Positions 36,288-45,743 of a stretch of 64,000 bases of DNA are shown here, one piece after another (position 1 is the first letter of the stretch; each line of letters starts with the position of its first letter). The stretch comes from Hamadaea tsunoensis DSM 44101 (lineage in GTDB: Bacteria > Actinomycetota > Actinomycetes > Mycobacteriales > Micromonosporaceae). The position numbers and the translations under genes were made by a program. The notes under the pieces were generated by a model. That model made no database searches and was not told the DNA's origin. It saw only the letters and a program-made list of their open reading frames with translations. The DNA lies in contig NZ_AUAX01000003.1 of assembly GCF_000428945.1 (NCBI RefSeq), positions 434,001-498,000 of the forward strand, given 5' to 3'.

Positions 36288-37265
36288 ATGAAGACGTGGG
36301 TTCGACGCTCACTGAACGCCGGTGCCCTGACCGCCGGCGCCCTGATGGCCGCGGGCACTGCCGCGCACGCCGCCGATCCAACGTTGGTGAGCAGCGACAA
36401 CCTGGGCATCCTCAACGGCACCCAGGCGCTGCTGCCGATCCAGGCACCGATCGACATCTGCGGCAACGCCGTGGCGGTCGCGGGCGTTGCCGACGCCGTG
36501 TGCCACGGTGGCGCCGCGGCCGGCCTGAGCCCGGAGTGGGGCTTCGCGCACTACTCGGCGACCACCGGTCCGAACATCGGCATCGGCAACGGTACGCAGA
36601 TCCTCGCCCCGATCCAGGCTCCGATCGACGTGTGCGGCAACGCCGTCGGCGTACTCGGGCAGGCCCTGGCGGGCTGCGCGGGCGGCTCCACCGCGACCAA
36701 CGGCGGGTCCGGGCACGGCAGCCACACCGGCCACGGTGGACAGGGCGGCGGCTCAGGGCACACGCCCGGCTGCGGCTGCCCCGGCACGGAATCGACCGAA
36801 TCGACCGAGGCCGGCCTGCTCGGCGGTGGGGGCCTGATCGACGGGCTGCCCGCGGTCGGCGGCCTGCTCGGCGGCCTCACGGGCTCGCTCGGCGGCGGCG
36901 GCGACCTCCTCGGCGGCCTGATGAGCGGCGCCGGCTCGACGGGCGCGCTGTCCGGCGTCCTGCCGACCTCCTCCCTGCTGCCCCTGGGCACCGAGTCGGT
37001 GACCGAGGGCGGCTACGTGGGCGGCCAGGGCGGCGGCTACGGCCACCCGACCCCGAAGCCCAAGCCCAAGCCGTGCGGCTGCCAGGACGGCCACGGCGGG
37101 CACGACCACGGCGCCAAGCTGATCAGCACCGGCAACGTGGGCGTCCTCAACGGCACCCAGGTGTACGCGCCCGTCCAGATCCCGATCAACATCAGCGGCA
37201 ACGCGATCGGCGTGCTCGGCAGCGCGTCGGCGTGGAGCGTGGGCGGGGCTTCCGCGCACCAGTGA
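36288..37265 (+). CDS. Secreted chaplin-like protein with three chaplin repeats
   Basis: 325 residues. A signal peptide ends near residue 28 (AHAAD). Three chaplin-type repeats (GILNGTQ-LPIQAPIDICGNAV-type) lie at about 33-75, 90-130 and 280-322. The first two have the paired Cys and the third has Ile-Ser in place of the first Cys. Between them lie Gly/His-rich segments (GSGHGSHTGHGGQGG, GHGGHDHG), a CGCPG turn, a Gly/Leu-rich block, and KPKPKPCGCQ. There is no LPXTG or C-terminal membrane anchor. Chaplins form amyloid surface layers that help hyphae leave water. ATG has GAGAAGG upstream. Confidence 0.82.
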   Translation: MKTWVRRSLNAGALTAGALMAAGTAAHAADPTLVSSDNLGILNGTQALLPIQAPIDICGNAVAVAGVADAVCHGGAAAGLSPEWGFAHYSATTGPNIGIGNGTQILAPIQAPIDVCGNAVGVLGQALAGCAGGSTATNGGSGHGSHTGHGGQGGGSGHTPGCGCPGTESTESTEAGLLGGGGLIDGLPAVGGLLGGLTGSLGGGGDLLGGLMSGAGSTGALSGVLPTSSLLPLGTESVTEGGYVGGQGGGYGHPTPKPKPKPCGCQDGHGGHDHGAKLISTGNVGVLNGTQVYAPVQIPINISGNAIGVLGSASAWSVGGASAHQ

Positions 37266-37369
37266 GAGACGGCCGGCCTGCCCGAAGGTTCCAGCGGCAG
37301 ACACTGCGGTCACTCGTTTGAGACGACGGCGGGCCGGTACGAAAGAACAACCGAACATCCTTTCGCTGA

Positions 37370-37406
37370 CGGACCGCCGGTCTCCCCTGAGGAGCCCGGC
37401 GGTCCG
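37370..37406 (+). terminator. Hairpin downstream of the chaplin-like gene
   Basis: CGGACCGCCGG (37370-37380) and CCGGCGGTCCG (37396-37406) are perfect 11-bp arms with a 15-base loop that itself contains CTCC/GGAG. It lies 105 bases after the chaplin stop. No U tract is seen. Confidence 0.55.
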
Positions 37407-37450
37407 CCGTCGAGCCCCCTGCCGGGGCCCCAAGATCTGGTGAGGTCCTC

Positions 37451-37529
37451 AAGATCTGGTTTGGATCAGGGAAATCACCCGAATCATGGCCCATGATTAC
37501 GTGCGCAAACCTGATCCAAACCGGATCTT
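37451..37529. repeat. Long hairpin built from two inverted copies of an interspersed repeat
   Basis: AAGATCTGGTTTGGATCAGG (37451-37470) faces CCTGATCCAAACCGGATCTT (37510-37529); the arms match at 19 of 20 positions. The 39-base centre contains a second palindrome, AATCATGG-C-CCATGATT. A partial direct copy (CAAGATCTGGT) lies at 37431. The left copy, 37451-37490, is nearly the same as the reverse complement of 59434-59472. The gap 37266-37587 between the convergent chaplin and carboxylase genes holds only this and the upstream hairpin. Confidence 0.8.
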
Positions 37530-37587
37530 GGGGACAGCGAGCGAGCGAGCAAACGCGGGCAGCGCGGCGCAGCGCGGGGTGGGGATG

Positions 37588-39606
37588 TCAGGCGGTGAGG
37601 ACGGCGAGGACCGTGCCGGTGTCGACCTGGGCACCGGCGCTGACCGGCAGCTCCGTGACCACCCCGGCCGCCGGCGCGTGCACCGGGTGCTCCAGCTTCA
37701 TCGCTTCCAGCGTCATGAGCAGCTCGCCGGCGTCCACCCGCTGCCCGGGCACCACGAGTACGCGGCCCACCGCACCCGGGAGCGGAGCGGTCAGTGCGCC
37801 GTCGGCGAGTTCGGGGCCGGGCAGGGGGAAGCGGGGCAGCTCGGTCAGCGCCAACGAGCCCTCGACACTGTCCACATAGGTGACGGATCCGACCCGGTTG
37901 AGGTGGACCGACAGCAGGATGCCGATGACGTCCAGCACGACGAGCGTCGGCGACGCCGAGATCACCGCCACCGGCGGATGGTCGTTGGTCGGCCCGGGCT
38001 GCCCCAGTCCGGCCAGGTCCAGCTCCTCGGGGTCGACCGCGCGTACCCACCACTGGGCCAGGGCGCCGGTGCGGTGCAGGCGGTAGCCGACCTCGACCGG
38101 CCCGGCCGGCCCTTCGTAGACGACGGTCTGCGCGACCGTGGGCACGTTACGCCAACCGGACGGCACCGACGGCTGCTGCGGCGCGAGTTCCCGCCGCTCC
38201 GCGGCGCTGCCGAGGGCGGCCGCGAGGCAGGAGAGGCGTACGGCGTCCACACTGGACAGCAGCGGGGCGAGGACTTCGGGATGCCGGTCGAGCATGCCGG
38301 TGTCGGTCTGCCCGGCCAGGAAAGCCGGGTGGCGCAGCGTACGCACCAGGAGATCCCGGTTCGTCACGATGCCGTGGATGCGGGCGCGGGCCAGCGTCGA
38401 GGCGAGCAGCCGGGCGGCCTCGGGCCGGGTGGGCGCCCACGCGACGACCTTGGCCAGCAACGAGTCGTAGTGGACGCCGATGACCGAGCCCGGTTCCACG
38501 CCCGCGTCGAGGCGGATACCAGGCGCGGACAGTATCCCGAACCGGCCGGTGACACCGGGAACGTCGAGCCGGTGCACCACGCCGGTCGCGGGGAGGAACG
38601 CGGTCGACGGGTCCTCGGCGCACAGCCGCGCCTCGATCGCGTGCCCGCGCAGCGGTGGGGGCGCCAGCATCGGCAGCTTGCCGCCCTCCGCCACGACGAG
38701 CTGCATGCGTACCAGGTCGACACCGGTGACGATCTCCGTGACGACGTGCTCGACCTGCAGGCGCGTACTCATCTCCAGGAAGAAGAAGTCGCCGGCTGGA
38801 GTCAGCAGGAACTCGACCGTGCCGACGCCGACGTAGCCGACCGCCTGGGCCGCCGCGATCGCCGCGCTGCACAGGTGCTCACGCAGCTCCGGGGTGACCA
38901 CCGGGGACGGCGTCTCCTCGATCACCTTCTGGTGCCGGCGCTGGATCGAGCACTCCCGCTCGCCCAGCGTCACGATGCCGCCGTGCTGGTCGGCGAGGAT
39001 CTGCACCTCGATGTGGCGGGCGCCCTCGACGTACTTCTCGCAGAACACGTCGCCGTCGCCGAACGCGCCGAACGCCTCCCGGCGGGCCGAGGAGACGGCC
39101 TCGCCGAGCGCGGCGGGCTCGCGCACGACCCGTACGCCGCGGCCGCCACCGCCGGTGGACGCCTTGACCAGCACCGGGAACTCGTCGACCAGCTCGGGGT
39201 CGGTCCAGCTCGGCAGGGTCGGCACCTCGGCCTCGGCCAGCAGCGCCTTCGCCTCGACCTTGTCCCCCATGACCTCGATGACCTTGGCCGGCGGCCCGAC
39301 CCACAGCAGGCCGGCCTCGGCGACCGACTCGGCGAAGTCCGGGTTCTCGGCCAGGAAGCCGTAGCCCGGGTGGATCGCGTCGGCCAGCGTCTTGCGGGCG
39401 GCCGCGATGATCAGGTCACCGCGCAGGTAGGTCGCGCTGGGCGCCGAGCCCGGCAGGTGGACGGCGTAGTCGGCTTCGGACACGAAGGGCGCCCCGGCGT
39501 CCGCGTCGGAGTAGACCGCGACGGTCTCGATCCCGATCGTCCGGCAGGTGGCGAAGATCCGCCGGGCGATCTCGCCCCGATTCGCGACGAGCAATCGCCT
39601 GATCAT
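37588..39606 (-). CDS. Acyl-CoA carboxylase alpha subunit (biotin carboxylase + BCCP)
   Basis: 672 residues. Biotin carboxylase domain (N-terminal RRLLVANRGEIARR; ATP-grasp with GGGGRGVRVV and FLEMSTRLQVEH near residues 160-295), a beta-barrel/BT region, and a C-terminal biotinyl domain with K637 in EAMKLEH, 35 residues from the end. It carboxylates biotin with ATP and bicarbonate. The size and partner suggest methylcrotonyl- or similar short acyl-CoA carboxylase in leucine/odd-chain breakdown; the exact acyl-CoA is not decidable. ATG overlaps the beta-subunit stop. Confidence 0.93.
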   Translation of the reverse strand: MIRRLLVANRGEIARRIFATCRTIGIETVAVYSDADAGAPFVSEADYAVHLPGSAPSATYLRGDLIIAAARKTLADAIHPGYGFLAENPDFAESVAEAGLLWVGPPAKVIEVMGDKVEAKALLAEAEVPTLPSWTDPELVDEFPVLVKASTGGGGRGVRVVREPAALGEAVSSARREAFGAFGDGDVFCEKYVEGARHIEVQILADQHGGIVTLGERECSIQRRHQKVIEETPSPVVTPELREHLCSAAIAAAQAVGYVGVGTVEFLLTPAGDFFFLEMSTRLQVEHVVTEIVTGVDLVRMQLVVAEGGKLPMLAPPPLRGHAIEARLCAEDPSTAFLPATGVVHRLDVPGVTGRFGILSAPGIRLDAGVEPGSVIGVHYDSLLAKVVAWAPTRPEAARLLASTLARARIHGIVTNRDLLVRTLRHPAFLAGQTDTGMLDRHPEVLAPLLSSVDAVRLSCLAAALGSAAERRELAPQQPSVPSGWRNVPTVAQTVVYEGPAGPVEVGYRLHRTGALAQWWVRAVDPEELDLAGLGQPGPTNDHPPVAVISASPTLVVLDVIGILLSVHLNRVGSVTYVDSVEGSLALTELPRFPLPGPELADGALTAPLPGAVGRVLVVPGQRVDAGELLMTLEAMKLEHPVHAPAAGVVTELPVSAGAQVDTGTVLAVLTA

Positions 39607-41111
39607 GACGCTCCCTGGAGGACGGACAGACAGATCCCGAGGACCGTACGCGTGTCGCGCGGGTCGATGACCCCGTCGTCGTAGAGCTGCCCCGACCGGT
39701 ACAGGGCGCTCGACTCCGCCGACAGCCGGCCGGTCGAGCCCTCGGCGGGGCCGGTCTCGTCGACGGCGGCCCGGTGGGCGGCGATGGCGGGCAACTGGGC
39801 GGGCGGCAGCGGCGCGGTACGCGCGTTCGGCCAGCTGAACAGGAATCGCGGCCGCATCGACCGGCCGCCGAGGGCCTGGCCCGCCGGACCGTGGACGGCC
39901 CCGACCGCGATGGTGATCATCGGCGTACCGCTGGTGGCGATGGCGTCCACGAGCCGGGCCGCCTGTACGGAGATCCCCTGCCCCTCGTGCTCCACGCCGA
40001 TGCCGAAGCCGCTCGTGTTCGGCAGGAACACCAGCGGGCGCCGCGAGGCCGTGACGAGCTGGACGAACCGGGCCGCCTTCGTGACCTCGTCCACCCCGAG
40101 CACCGGCCGGGCGCTGGCGACGATCCCGACCCGGTAGCCGTGCACCGTCCCGAAACCGGTGCACAGGCCCTCGCCGAAAAGCGGTGCGACCTCGTCGAAC
40201 TCGCTGCCGTCGAGGACGCGGCCGAGGATCTCGCGCGGGTCGAACGCCTCGTCGCCCCGGGCCACGGCCAGCAGGTCCTCGGCGTCGAACCGGGGCGGCG
40301 CCACGTCGCGCGGGGCCGCCGCCGGCATCGTGCACAGGCGGCTGACGGCTTGGCGTACCAGGCGTACCGCGTCGCGCTCGTCCTCCGCGAGCTGGTCGGC
40401 CAGGCCCGTCCGGGTCGCGTGCAACGTCGCCCCGCCCAGGGACTCGTCGTCGACGATCTGCCCGGTGGCCGCCCGGACCAGGTGCGGTCCGGCGAGATGG
40501 ACCCGCGCCTGTCCGCGTACCAGAATCGTCTGATCCGCCAGCGCGGGCAGCGAACCGCCGCTCACCACGCCGAACACCGCGCAGATCGCGGGAACCCCCG
40601 CGGCGCGCAAGAGGGCCTGGTCGCGCAGGCTCGCGCCGCCCGCGAGCAGCAGCTCACCGTCGGCGGCGGGGTCCGGTCCGTCCGACTCCGCCAGCGTGAC
40701 CAGCGGAATCTTGTTGACCAGCGCGATCTCCGCGGCCCGCGCCAGCTTCTTCACCGTGTACGCGTTGAGTGCGCCGCCGCGGACCGTCGGGTCGCTCGCG
40801 GTGATCACGCAGGGCCGGTCGGCGATGATGCCGATGCCCGTGACGACGGCGGCGCCGACCGGTTGGCCGGTGCCGTAGCCGGCGAGCGTGGACAGTTCGA
40901 GGAACGCGCTGTCGCGGTCGACGAGCAGCTCGATCCGCTCGCGCGGGAGCAGCTTGCCGCGGGCGTGGTGGCGGGTGACCTGCTTCTCGCCGCCGCCCTC
41001 ACAGGCCTCGCCGATCGCGGTCTCGACCTCGCCCAACGCGGCCGACATCAGGCCTCGATTGTCGAGATAGGACGATGCACGCGGATCGAGGCTCGTCTCC
41101 AGGATCGCCAT
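39603..41111 (-). CDS. Acyl-CoA carboxylase beta (carboxyltransferase) subunit
   Basis: 502 residues. Two crotonase-fold carboxyltransferase halves; N-terminal KLLPRERIELLVDRDSAFLEL is typical of methylcrotonyl/propionyl carboxyltransferases. It transfers CO2 from biotin on the alpha subunit to acyl-CoA. The Gly-rich oxyanion segments (VRGGALNAYT, FLPNTSGFGIG) are visible. ATG 41111 was preferred over 41141 because of GGGAGTGA upstream. ATGA overlap with the alpha subunit gene. Confidence 0.9.
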   Translation of the reverse strand: MAILETSLDPRASSYLDNRGLMSAALGEVETAIGEACEGGGEKQVTRHHARGKLLPRERIELLVDRDSAFLELSTLAGYGTGQPVGAAVVTGIGIIADRPCVITASDPTVRGGALNAYTVKKLARAAEIALVNKIPLVTLAESDGPDPAADGELLLAGGASLRDQALLRAAGVPAICAVFGVVSGGSLPALADQTILVRGQARVHLAGPHLVRAATGQIVDDESLGGATLHATRTGLADQLAEDERDAVRLVRQAVSRLCTMPAAAPRDVAPPRFDAEDLLAVARGDEAFDPREILGRVLDGSEFDEVAPLFGEGLCTGFGTVHGYRVGIVASARPVLGVDEVTKAARFVQLVTASRRPLVFLPNTSGFGIGVEHEGQGISVQAARLVDAIATSGTPMITIAVGAVHGPAGQALGGRSMRPRFLFSWPNARTAPLPPAQLPAIAAHRAAVDETGPAEGSTGRLSAESSALYRSGQLYDDGVIDPRDTRTVLGICLSVLQGAS

Positions 41112-41240
41112 CGCCGTCACTCCCCACCGGTCAGTCAACAAACCGACAACGAGTGGTTCTTGAAGGTGGTTCCGGCTCGCCTACGCCAATCCCGCGAGTC
41201 CCGGCGGGGCGCGCCACGCCTCGCCGGGTGGGGGTGAAGG

Positions 41241-42143
41241 TCAGTCCAAGCCGAAGAGGCGGGCGATGCTCCAACGGCGCGGGGCCTGCTCGGTGGGCTC
41301 GTCGACCTCCATCGGGCGGCGCTGCACCGGCACCTGCACCTCGACCTGGCCGACCTCCTTGAGCCGGACGACCAGTTCGCGGGCGGTCGGCCGGTCCTCG
41401 GGATCGTTCGCCATACCCGTACGCAGCACCTCGACCAGTTCCGGCGGCGCGCCCGGCACGTCCGGGATGGGCTGCCCGAACAGTTCCAGCAGGGCCGCGA
41501 TGCCGCCCATCGCCTCGTCCCGCCAACGCGGCGGAGCGCCCGTGAGCAGGGCGTACAGGGTGGCACAGAGGGCGTACACGTCCGCCGAGGGGGCCGGCCG
41601 GGCCCGGTCGAACATCTCCGGCGGCGCGTAGGCGGGGGTCAGGATCTCCAGGTTCACGCTCGGGTCACGCAGTTCCACCAGGATCGCCAGGCCGAAGTCG
41701 GCCAGCACCGGCTCGCCGAAGGCGCTGACCAGGATGTTGGCCGGCTTCACGTCCCGGTGCAGGACGCCGAGGTCGTGCGCGTCGGCCAGCACACCGGCCA
41801 GCTTCACGCCGAGCTCGCGTACCTCGCTGGCGATCATCACGCCGCGCTTGAGGCGGTCGGCGTAGGACTCGGAGCACAGCTCCATCACCAGGAAGGGGCG
41901 CCCGTCGTCACACACGCCGGCGTCGAAGAGGTCCACCACGAACGGGTGCGAGGACATCCGTCCGGCCGCCCGCGCTTCGCGTACGAACCGCCGCCGGTCC
42001 AGCTCGTCGTCGAGCGTCCGGTTTTCGATCTTGACTGCGACCTCGCGTCCCACCGAACCCTGCGAGGCCCGGTAGATGGTCGCGTACCCGCCCCGGGCGA
42101 GCAGCTGCAGCTCGCCGAGACCGGGAATCCTGGGGGTGCTCAC
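41241..42143 (-). CDS. Soluble serine/threonine protein kinase
   Basis: 300 residues. A Gly-rich loop (ARGGYATIYRA), VAVK with K38, HRD at 129-131 (HRDVKPANI), and DFG at 149-151 are all intact, so it should be active. The C-terminal 40 residues are charged and contain no membrane helix or PASTA domain, so it is cytosolic. It lies directly downstream of the cyclase/ATPase giant (18 bases) and is probably in the same operon. Confidence 0.94.
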   Translation of the reverse strand: MSTPRIPGLGELQLLARGGYATIYRASQGSVGREVAVKIENRTLDDELDRRRFVREARAAGRMSSHPFVVDLFDAGVCDDGRPFLVMELCSESYADRLKRGVMIASEVRELGVKLAGVLADAHDLGVLHRDVKPANILVSAFGEPVLADFGLAILVELRDPSVNLEILTPAYAPPEMFDRARPAPSADVYALCATLYALLTGAPPRWRDEAMGGIAALLELFGQPIPDVPGAPPELVEVLRTGMANDPEDRPTARELVVRLKEVGQVEVQVPVQRRPMEVDEPTEQAPRRWSIARLFGLD

Positions 42144-42161
42144 GGATCTGAACTTAGCCGG

Positions 42162-45100
42162 TCACGCTGGCGCGGAATATCCCATCGCCGACTCACACTC
42201 GGCGAGGACCCGTTCGGCCGATACGCGGCTGCGCACATCGTCGGCGGGCAATTGGATGGCCAGCCGGGCCTGCTCCAGCGCTTCCTTCGGCCGACCGGCC
42301 GCGAGCAGGGCCGACGCGTACAGGGCGACCGCCTGACGACGCGCGAACAGCATCGACGGGCCCTCGGCCGCCTCGGCGACCGGCTGCAGCACCTCGACCG
42401 CCTCCTGCACCCGGTCCTCCGCCAGGTACGCCGCTCCCAGCAGGGCTGTCGGCCCGACCTGCGCGGATTCGAGGACACCGGCCGCCCGCGTGATAGTGAT
42501 CACTCGATGGGCGTCGGCCTCGGCGCCGGCGGCGTCGCCCTGTTCGAGGCCGACGAAGCCGCGGATGGTCCCGGCCATGCCGAGCAGCAGCGGGTGATTG
42601 ACCCGCTCGCCGTACTCCAGGGCGTCGCTGAGCAGGTCGGCGGCGTGGCCCAGCTCGCCGAGCCCCCGGGCGATGACCCCGCGGACGACGAGCGCGAAGC
42701 CCCGGCCCCAGAGATCGTTGGCCGCCGCGAAGTCCCGGTACGCCCGCCGTGCCTCCCGGTCGGCCGATTCGAGCTGGCCCAGCTCGGCGGCCGCGTACGC
42801 GTCGACCGCGCGCAGCGTGCCGACCGCCCAGGCCTCGCCGACCCGCTCGCCGAACGGCAGGAACACCCGGGCCAGCCGCTGCGCGTCGTGCAGGCGGCCG
42901 GACAGCAGCCGGTTGAAGGCCAGGGCGCCGCGCATCCAGGCCCGGCCGACGGGGTCGTGCAGTTCGGCGAAGAGCCGCGCGGAGCGGGCGAGCGCGGCGT
43001 CCGCGCCGGCGAAGTCGCCCCGGGTCGTGGTGACCCAGGCGAGGTTCTGCAGCGACCAGGCCTGCGAGCGCCGATCGCCAGCCGCCACCGCCACCTGGTA
43101 CGCGGCCGTGAACCGGCTGCCGGCGTCGGCGAGCCGGCCGCCGAGGAAGTCGGCCATGCCGAGCCGGCGCATCGCCTCGGCCCGCTCGGCCGGCGCGTCC
43201 ACCGCGGTCGCGACGGTCAGCGCCTCCTGCCACAGTTCGGCGCTGCGGTTCGGGTCGCCCAGTTCCCGCAGGGCGCGCCCGGCCAGCAGCAGCGCCGACG
43301 CGCGGGCCCAGCCGTCGTCGCCCGCGTCGGCGATGATCTTCTCCGCCTCGGCGAGAGCCTCCGCCGACCGGCCGGCCTGGAGCAGTGCCCGCGTGTGGAT
43401 CAGCCAGATCCGCAGCGGCATCGGCCGGCCGGTGGTGGCGGCCAGCCGGCGGGCCCGCGCCGTGAAGTCCAGCGCGGCGGCCGGCTGGCCCTCGTGCGTG
43501 GCGCGGGTCGCGGCCCGGCCGAGCGCGGCCAGCCCGAGATCGGCCACCGATCGGGCGGCGGCGTCGGGGCGCAGGCGTACGGCGTCGGCGAGCAGGGCCG
43601 CCCGCTCCGCGTGGTCGGCGATGAACTCGTCCCGCGCGGCGTCGGAGACCCCGGCCAGCGAAGGCGCGAGCGTGCGTCCCGACGGCGCGAGCCACGGTCC
43701 CGAACCGGCCAGGTCGGCCTCGGTCGAGCCGCGGGCGGCCCATTGGGCCAGGAAGGCGTGCCGCTCCGCGAGGTCGGCCTTGGAAATTCCTGCGTACGCG
43801 GCCTCGCGCAGCAGCGGGGTGGCGAAGGCGAACCCGCCCCGCTGGCGGCGCAGCATCCGGCGGGCGAGCAGCTCGTCGATGGCCCGGTCCAGCTCGACGG
43901 CGACCACCGCGGCCGGCCGGCCGTCACGCCCGGAGCGCCGCTCCCGCAACGCCTCCAGTGCCCCGGCCGGCGTGCTGTCGCCGACGACGGCCGCGTCCCG
44001 CAGCACCGAGCGGGCGTCCGGCGGCAACGCGTCGATACGCGCCGCCAGCACCGCCGCCAGATCCCGGGACAGCAGCCGGTTGTCGAGCGAGCCGGGCGTC
44101 AGCCGCCAGACCGCGCCCAGTTCGGCGTCGCGGCCGGTGATCGGCGTACCCCGGCCGGCCACGCCCCGGGTCAGCGCACCCCGCTCCATGAGCAGCATGA
44201 CCAGTTCGGCCAGGTAGAACGGGTTGCCTTGCGCGGTGGCGAGCAGTCTGTCCTCATCGGACTGCGGCAGCCGCCCGCCGCGCAGGTAGCTGGAGAGCAG
44301 GCGGGCCGCGTCGGCGCCGCGCATCGGCGCGAGCGTCTGCACCTCGGCGTCGGCGACGCGGGTCAGCAGGCCGGCCGTACGGACGAGTTCGGGACGGCCG
44401 AGGAGCAGAACCAGCACCGGCCCGCTCAGTTCCTCCAGCGCCACGCCGAGCGCGTCGACCGTCTCCGGCGTCGCGTCGTGCAGGTCGTCCACGACCACGA
44501 CCAGCGGAGACTCCAAGGTCAGCGCCGACAGCAGCTGCGCCACCGCGGTCGCGAGAACGCTGATCTCCAGCGCCACCTTCTCCTCGTCCGGCTGTGCCAC
44601 CCCGTCCACGGTCGCGGCCAGGTCGGTCGCCAGGCCCAGCAGCGCGAGCAGCGGCTCGGTCGGGATCGGCGGAACCTCACGGCCCGCGCCGACGCGCAGC
44701 GCCAGCCGTCCGCGCAGGCGCCGCAGCCGCTCCTCGACCGCCGCGCGGGTCAGCCCGGTCGACGCCTCGTCCACCGGCAGACCCATCGCCGAGCGCACCA
44801 GATCCGCGAGGGGCGCCAGCCGCCGCCGCTCGCCGAAGGCCGCGCACCGCACGGACAACACCCGGGCACCTGTACGCGCGGGGAAGCGCCCCGGTCCGAT
44901 GTCATAACCGGTCGCGTAGCGCTCGACCTCGCCGGCGAACCGCGTCTTGCCGATCCCCGCCTCGGCGGTCATCACGAGGACCCGGGGTTCGTTGCGGTCG
45001 ATCACCTCGGCGAGGCGGCCCACGACCCGGCCGATCTCGGTCTCGCGGCCCACGAACGGGGCCTCGTCGCCGATCCCGCTGCGGGTGCCGGGCGCGTCGT

Positions 45101-45743
45101 GCAGGCCGAGCAGCTCGTAGGTCTCGACCGGGTCGCGCTTGCCCTTGAGCCGCAGCGGCCTCAGCTCCCGCCAGCCGGCCAGGTGCCGGGTCGACGCGGC
45201 GGTACGCGCACCCGCGTAGACGGCGCCGATGGCGGCGGCGTCGGCGAGCCGGGCGGCCGTGTTCACGGTGTCGCCGATGACGGTGTACTCCAGGCCGGCC
45301 TGGACGCCCGCGATCACCTCGCCGGTGTTGAGCCCGACGCGCAGGCCGAGCGGCGCGCCGCCGCCCCGCTCGTCGTCGAGCACCCGGCGGACGGCCCGCT
45401 GCATCGACAGCGCGGCGCGGACGGCCCGCTCGACGTCGTCCTCGTGGGCCACGGGCGCGCCGAAGACCGCCATGATCCCGTCGCCGGTGAGCTTGTCGAC
45501 GTGGCCGCCGAACGTCTTCACGGCCCCGGCCAGCGCCGACATGACGCGGTCGGTCACGGCGCCGACCCGCTCCGGGTCGAGCGCCTCCGACCATGAGGTG
45601 AAGTCGGAGAGGTCCCCGAACAGCACGGTGACCGTACGCCGTTCGGCCTGGGGCAGGTCGGCCGCGCCGGGCAGGGCGGCGCCGCAGTTGTGGCAGAAGT
45701 TCGCGCCCGGAACCGTCACCGTCCCGCAGATGGGGCAGGTCAT
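42162..45743 (-). CDS. Zinc-ribbon/class III adenylate cyclase/STAND-like ATPase/TPR regulator
   Basis: 1193 residues. An N-terminal zinc ribbon (CPICG...CHNCG, residues 3-22) precedes a class III nucleotide cyclase domain. Metal-binding Asp lie in LFGDLSDFT and TGDGIMAVFG; the transition-state Asn and Arg are in VIGDTVNTAAR. A AAA/NACHT-like NTPase follows with Walker A AEAGIGKT and Walker B VVVVDDLHD. The C-terminal half is a long TPR-like helical repeat. This resembles LuxR-type large ATP-binding regulators fused to a cyclase; it would make cAMP under ATPase control. ATG overlaps the MBL stop (ATGA). Confidence 0.92.
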   Translation of the reverse strand: MTCPICGTVTVPGANFCHNCGAALPGAADLPQAERRTVTVLFGDLSDFTSWSEALDPERVGAVTDRVMSALAGAVKTFGGHVDKLTGDGIMAVFGAPVAHEDDVERAVRAALSMQRAVRRVLDDERGGGAPLGLRVGLNTGEVIAGVQAGLEYTVIGDTVNTAARLADAAAIGAVYAGARTAASTRHLAGWRELRPLRLKGKRDPVETYELLGLHDAPGTRSGIGDEAPFVGRETEIGRVVGRLAEVIDRNEPRVLVMTAEAGIGKTRFAGEVERYATGYDIGPGRFPARTGARVLSVRCAAFGERRRLAPLADLVRSAMGLPVDEASTGLTRAAVEERLRRLRGRLALRVGAGREVPPIPTEPLLALLGLATDLAATVDGVAQPDEEKVALEISVLATAVAQLLSALTLESPLVVVVDDLHDATPETVDALGVALEELSGPVLVLLLGRPELVRTAGLLTRVADAEVQTLAPMRGADAARLLSSYLRGGRLPQSDEDRLLATAQGNPFYLAELVMLLMERGALTRGVAGRGTPITGRDAELGAVWRLTPGSLDNRLLSRDLAAVLAARIDALPPDARSVLRDAAVVGDSTPAGALEALRERRSGRDGRPAAVVAVELDRAIDELLARRMLRRQRGGFAFATPLLREAAYAGISKADLAERHAFLAQWAARGSTEADLAGSGPWLAPSGRTLAPSLAGVSDAARDEFIADHAERAALLADAVRLRPDAAARSVADLGLAALGRAATRATHEGQPAAALDFTARARRLAATTGRPMPLRIWLIHTRALLQAGRSAEALAEAEKIIADAGDDGWARASALLLAGRALRELGDPNRSAELWQEALTVATAVDAPAERAEAMRRLGMADFLGGRLADAGSRFTAAYQVAVAAGDRRSQAWSLQNLAWVTTTRGDFAGADAALARSARLFAELHDPVGRAWMRGALAFNRLLSGRLHDAQRLARVFLPFGERVGEAWAVGTLRAVDAYAAAELGQLESADREARRAYRDFAAANDLWGRGFALVVRGVIARGLGELGHAADLLSDALEYGERVNHPLLLGMAGTIRGFVGLEQGDAAGAEADAHRVITITRAAGVLESAQVGPTALLGAAYLAEDRVQEAVEVLQPVAEAAEGPSMLFARRQAVALYASALLAAGRPKEALEQARLAIQLPADDVRSRVSAERVLAECESAMGYSAPA

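Noticed and set aside
37486-39684. Plus-strand open frame of about 730 codons opposite the carboxylase alpha gene
   Set aside because: Antisense to a protein with a biotin site and ATP-grasp motifs; it is a codon-bias shadow.
41757-45596. A long open frame of about 1280 codons on the plus strand opposite the cyclase gene
   Set aside because: It is antisense to a fully supported protein with intact catalytic motifs; in GC-rich DNA such mirror frames arise from codon bias, and its product is Arg/Gly/Pro-rich nonsense.
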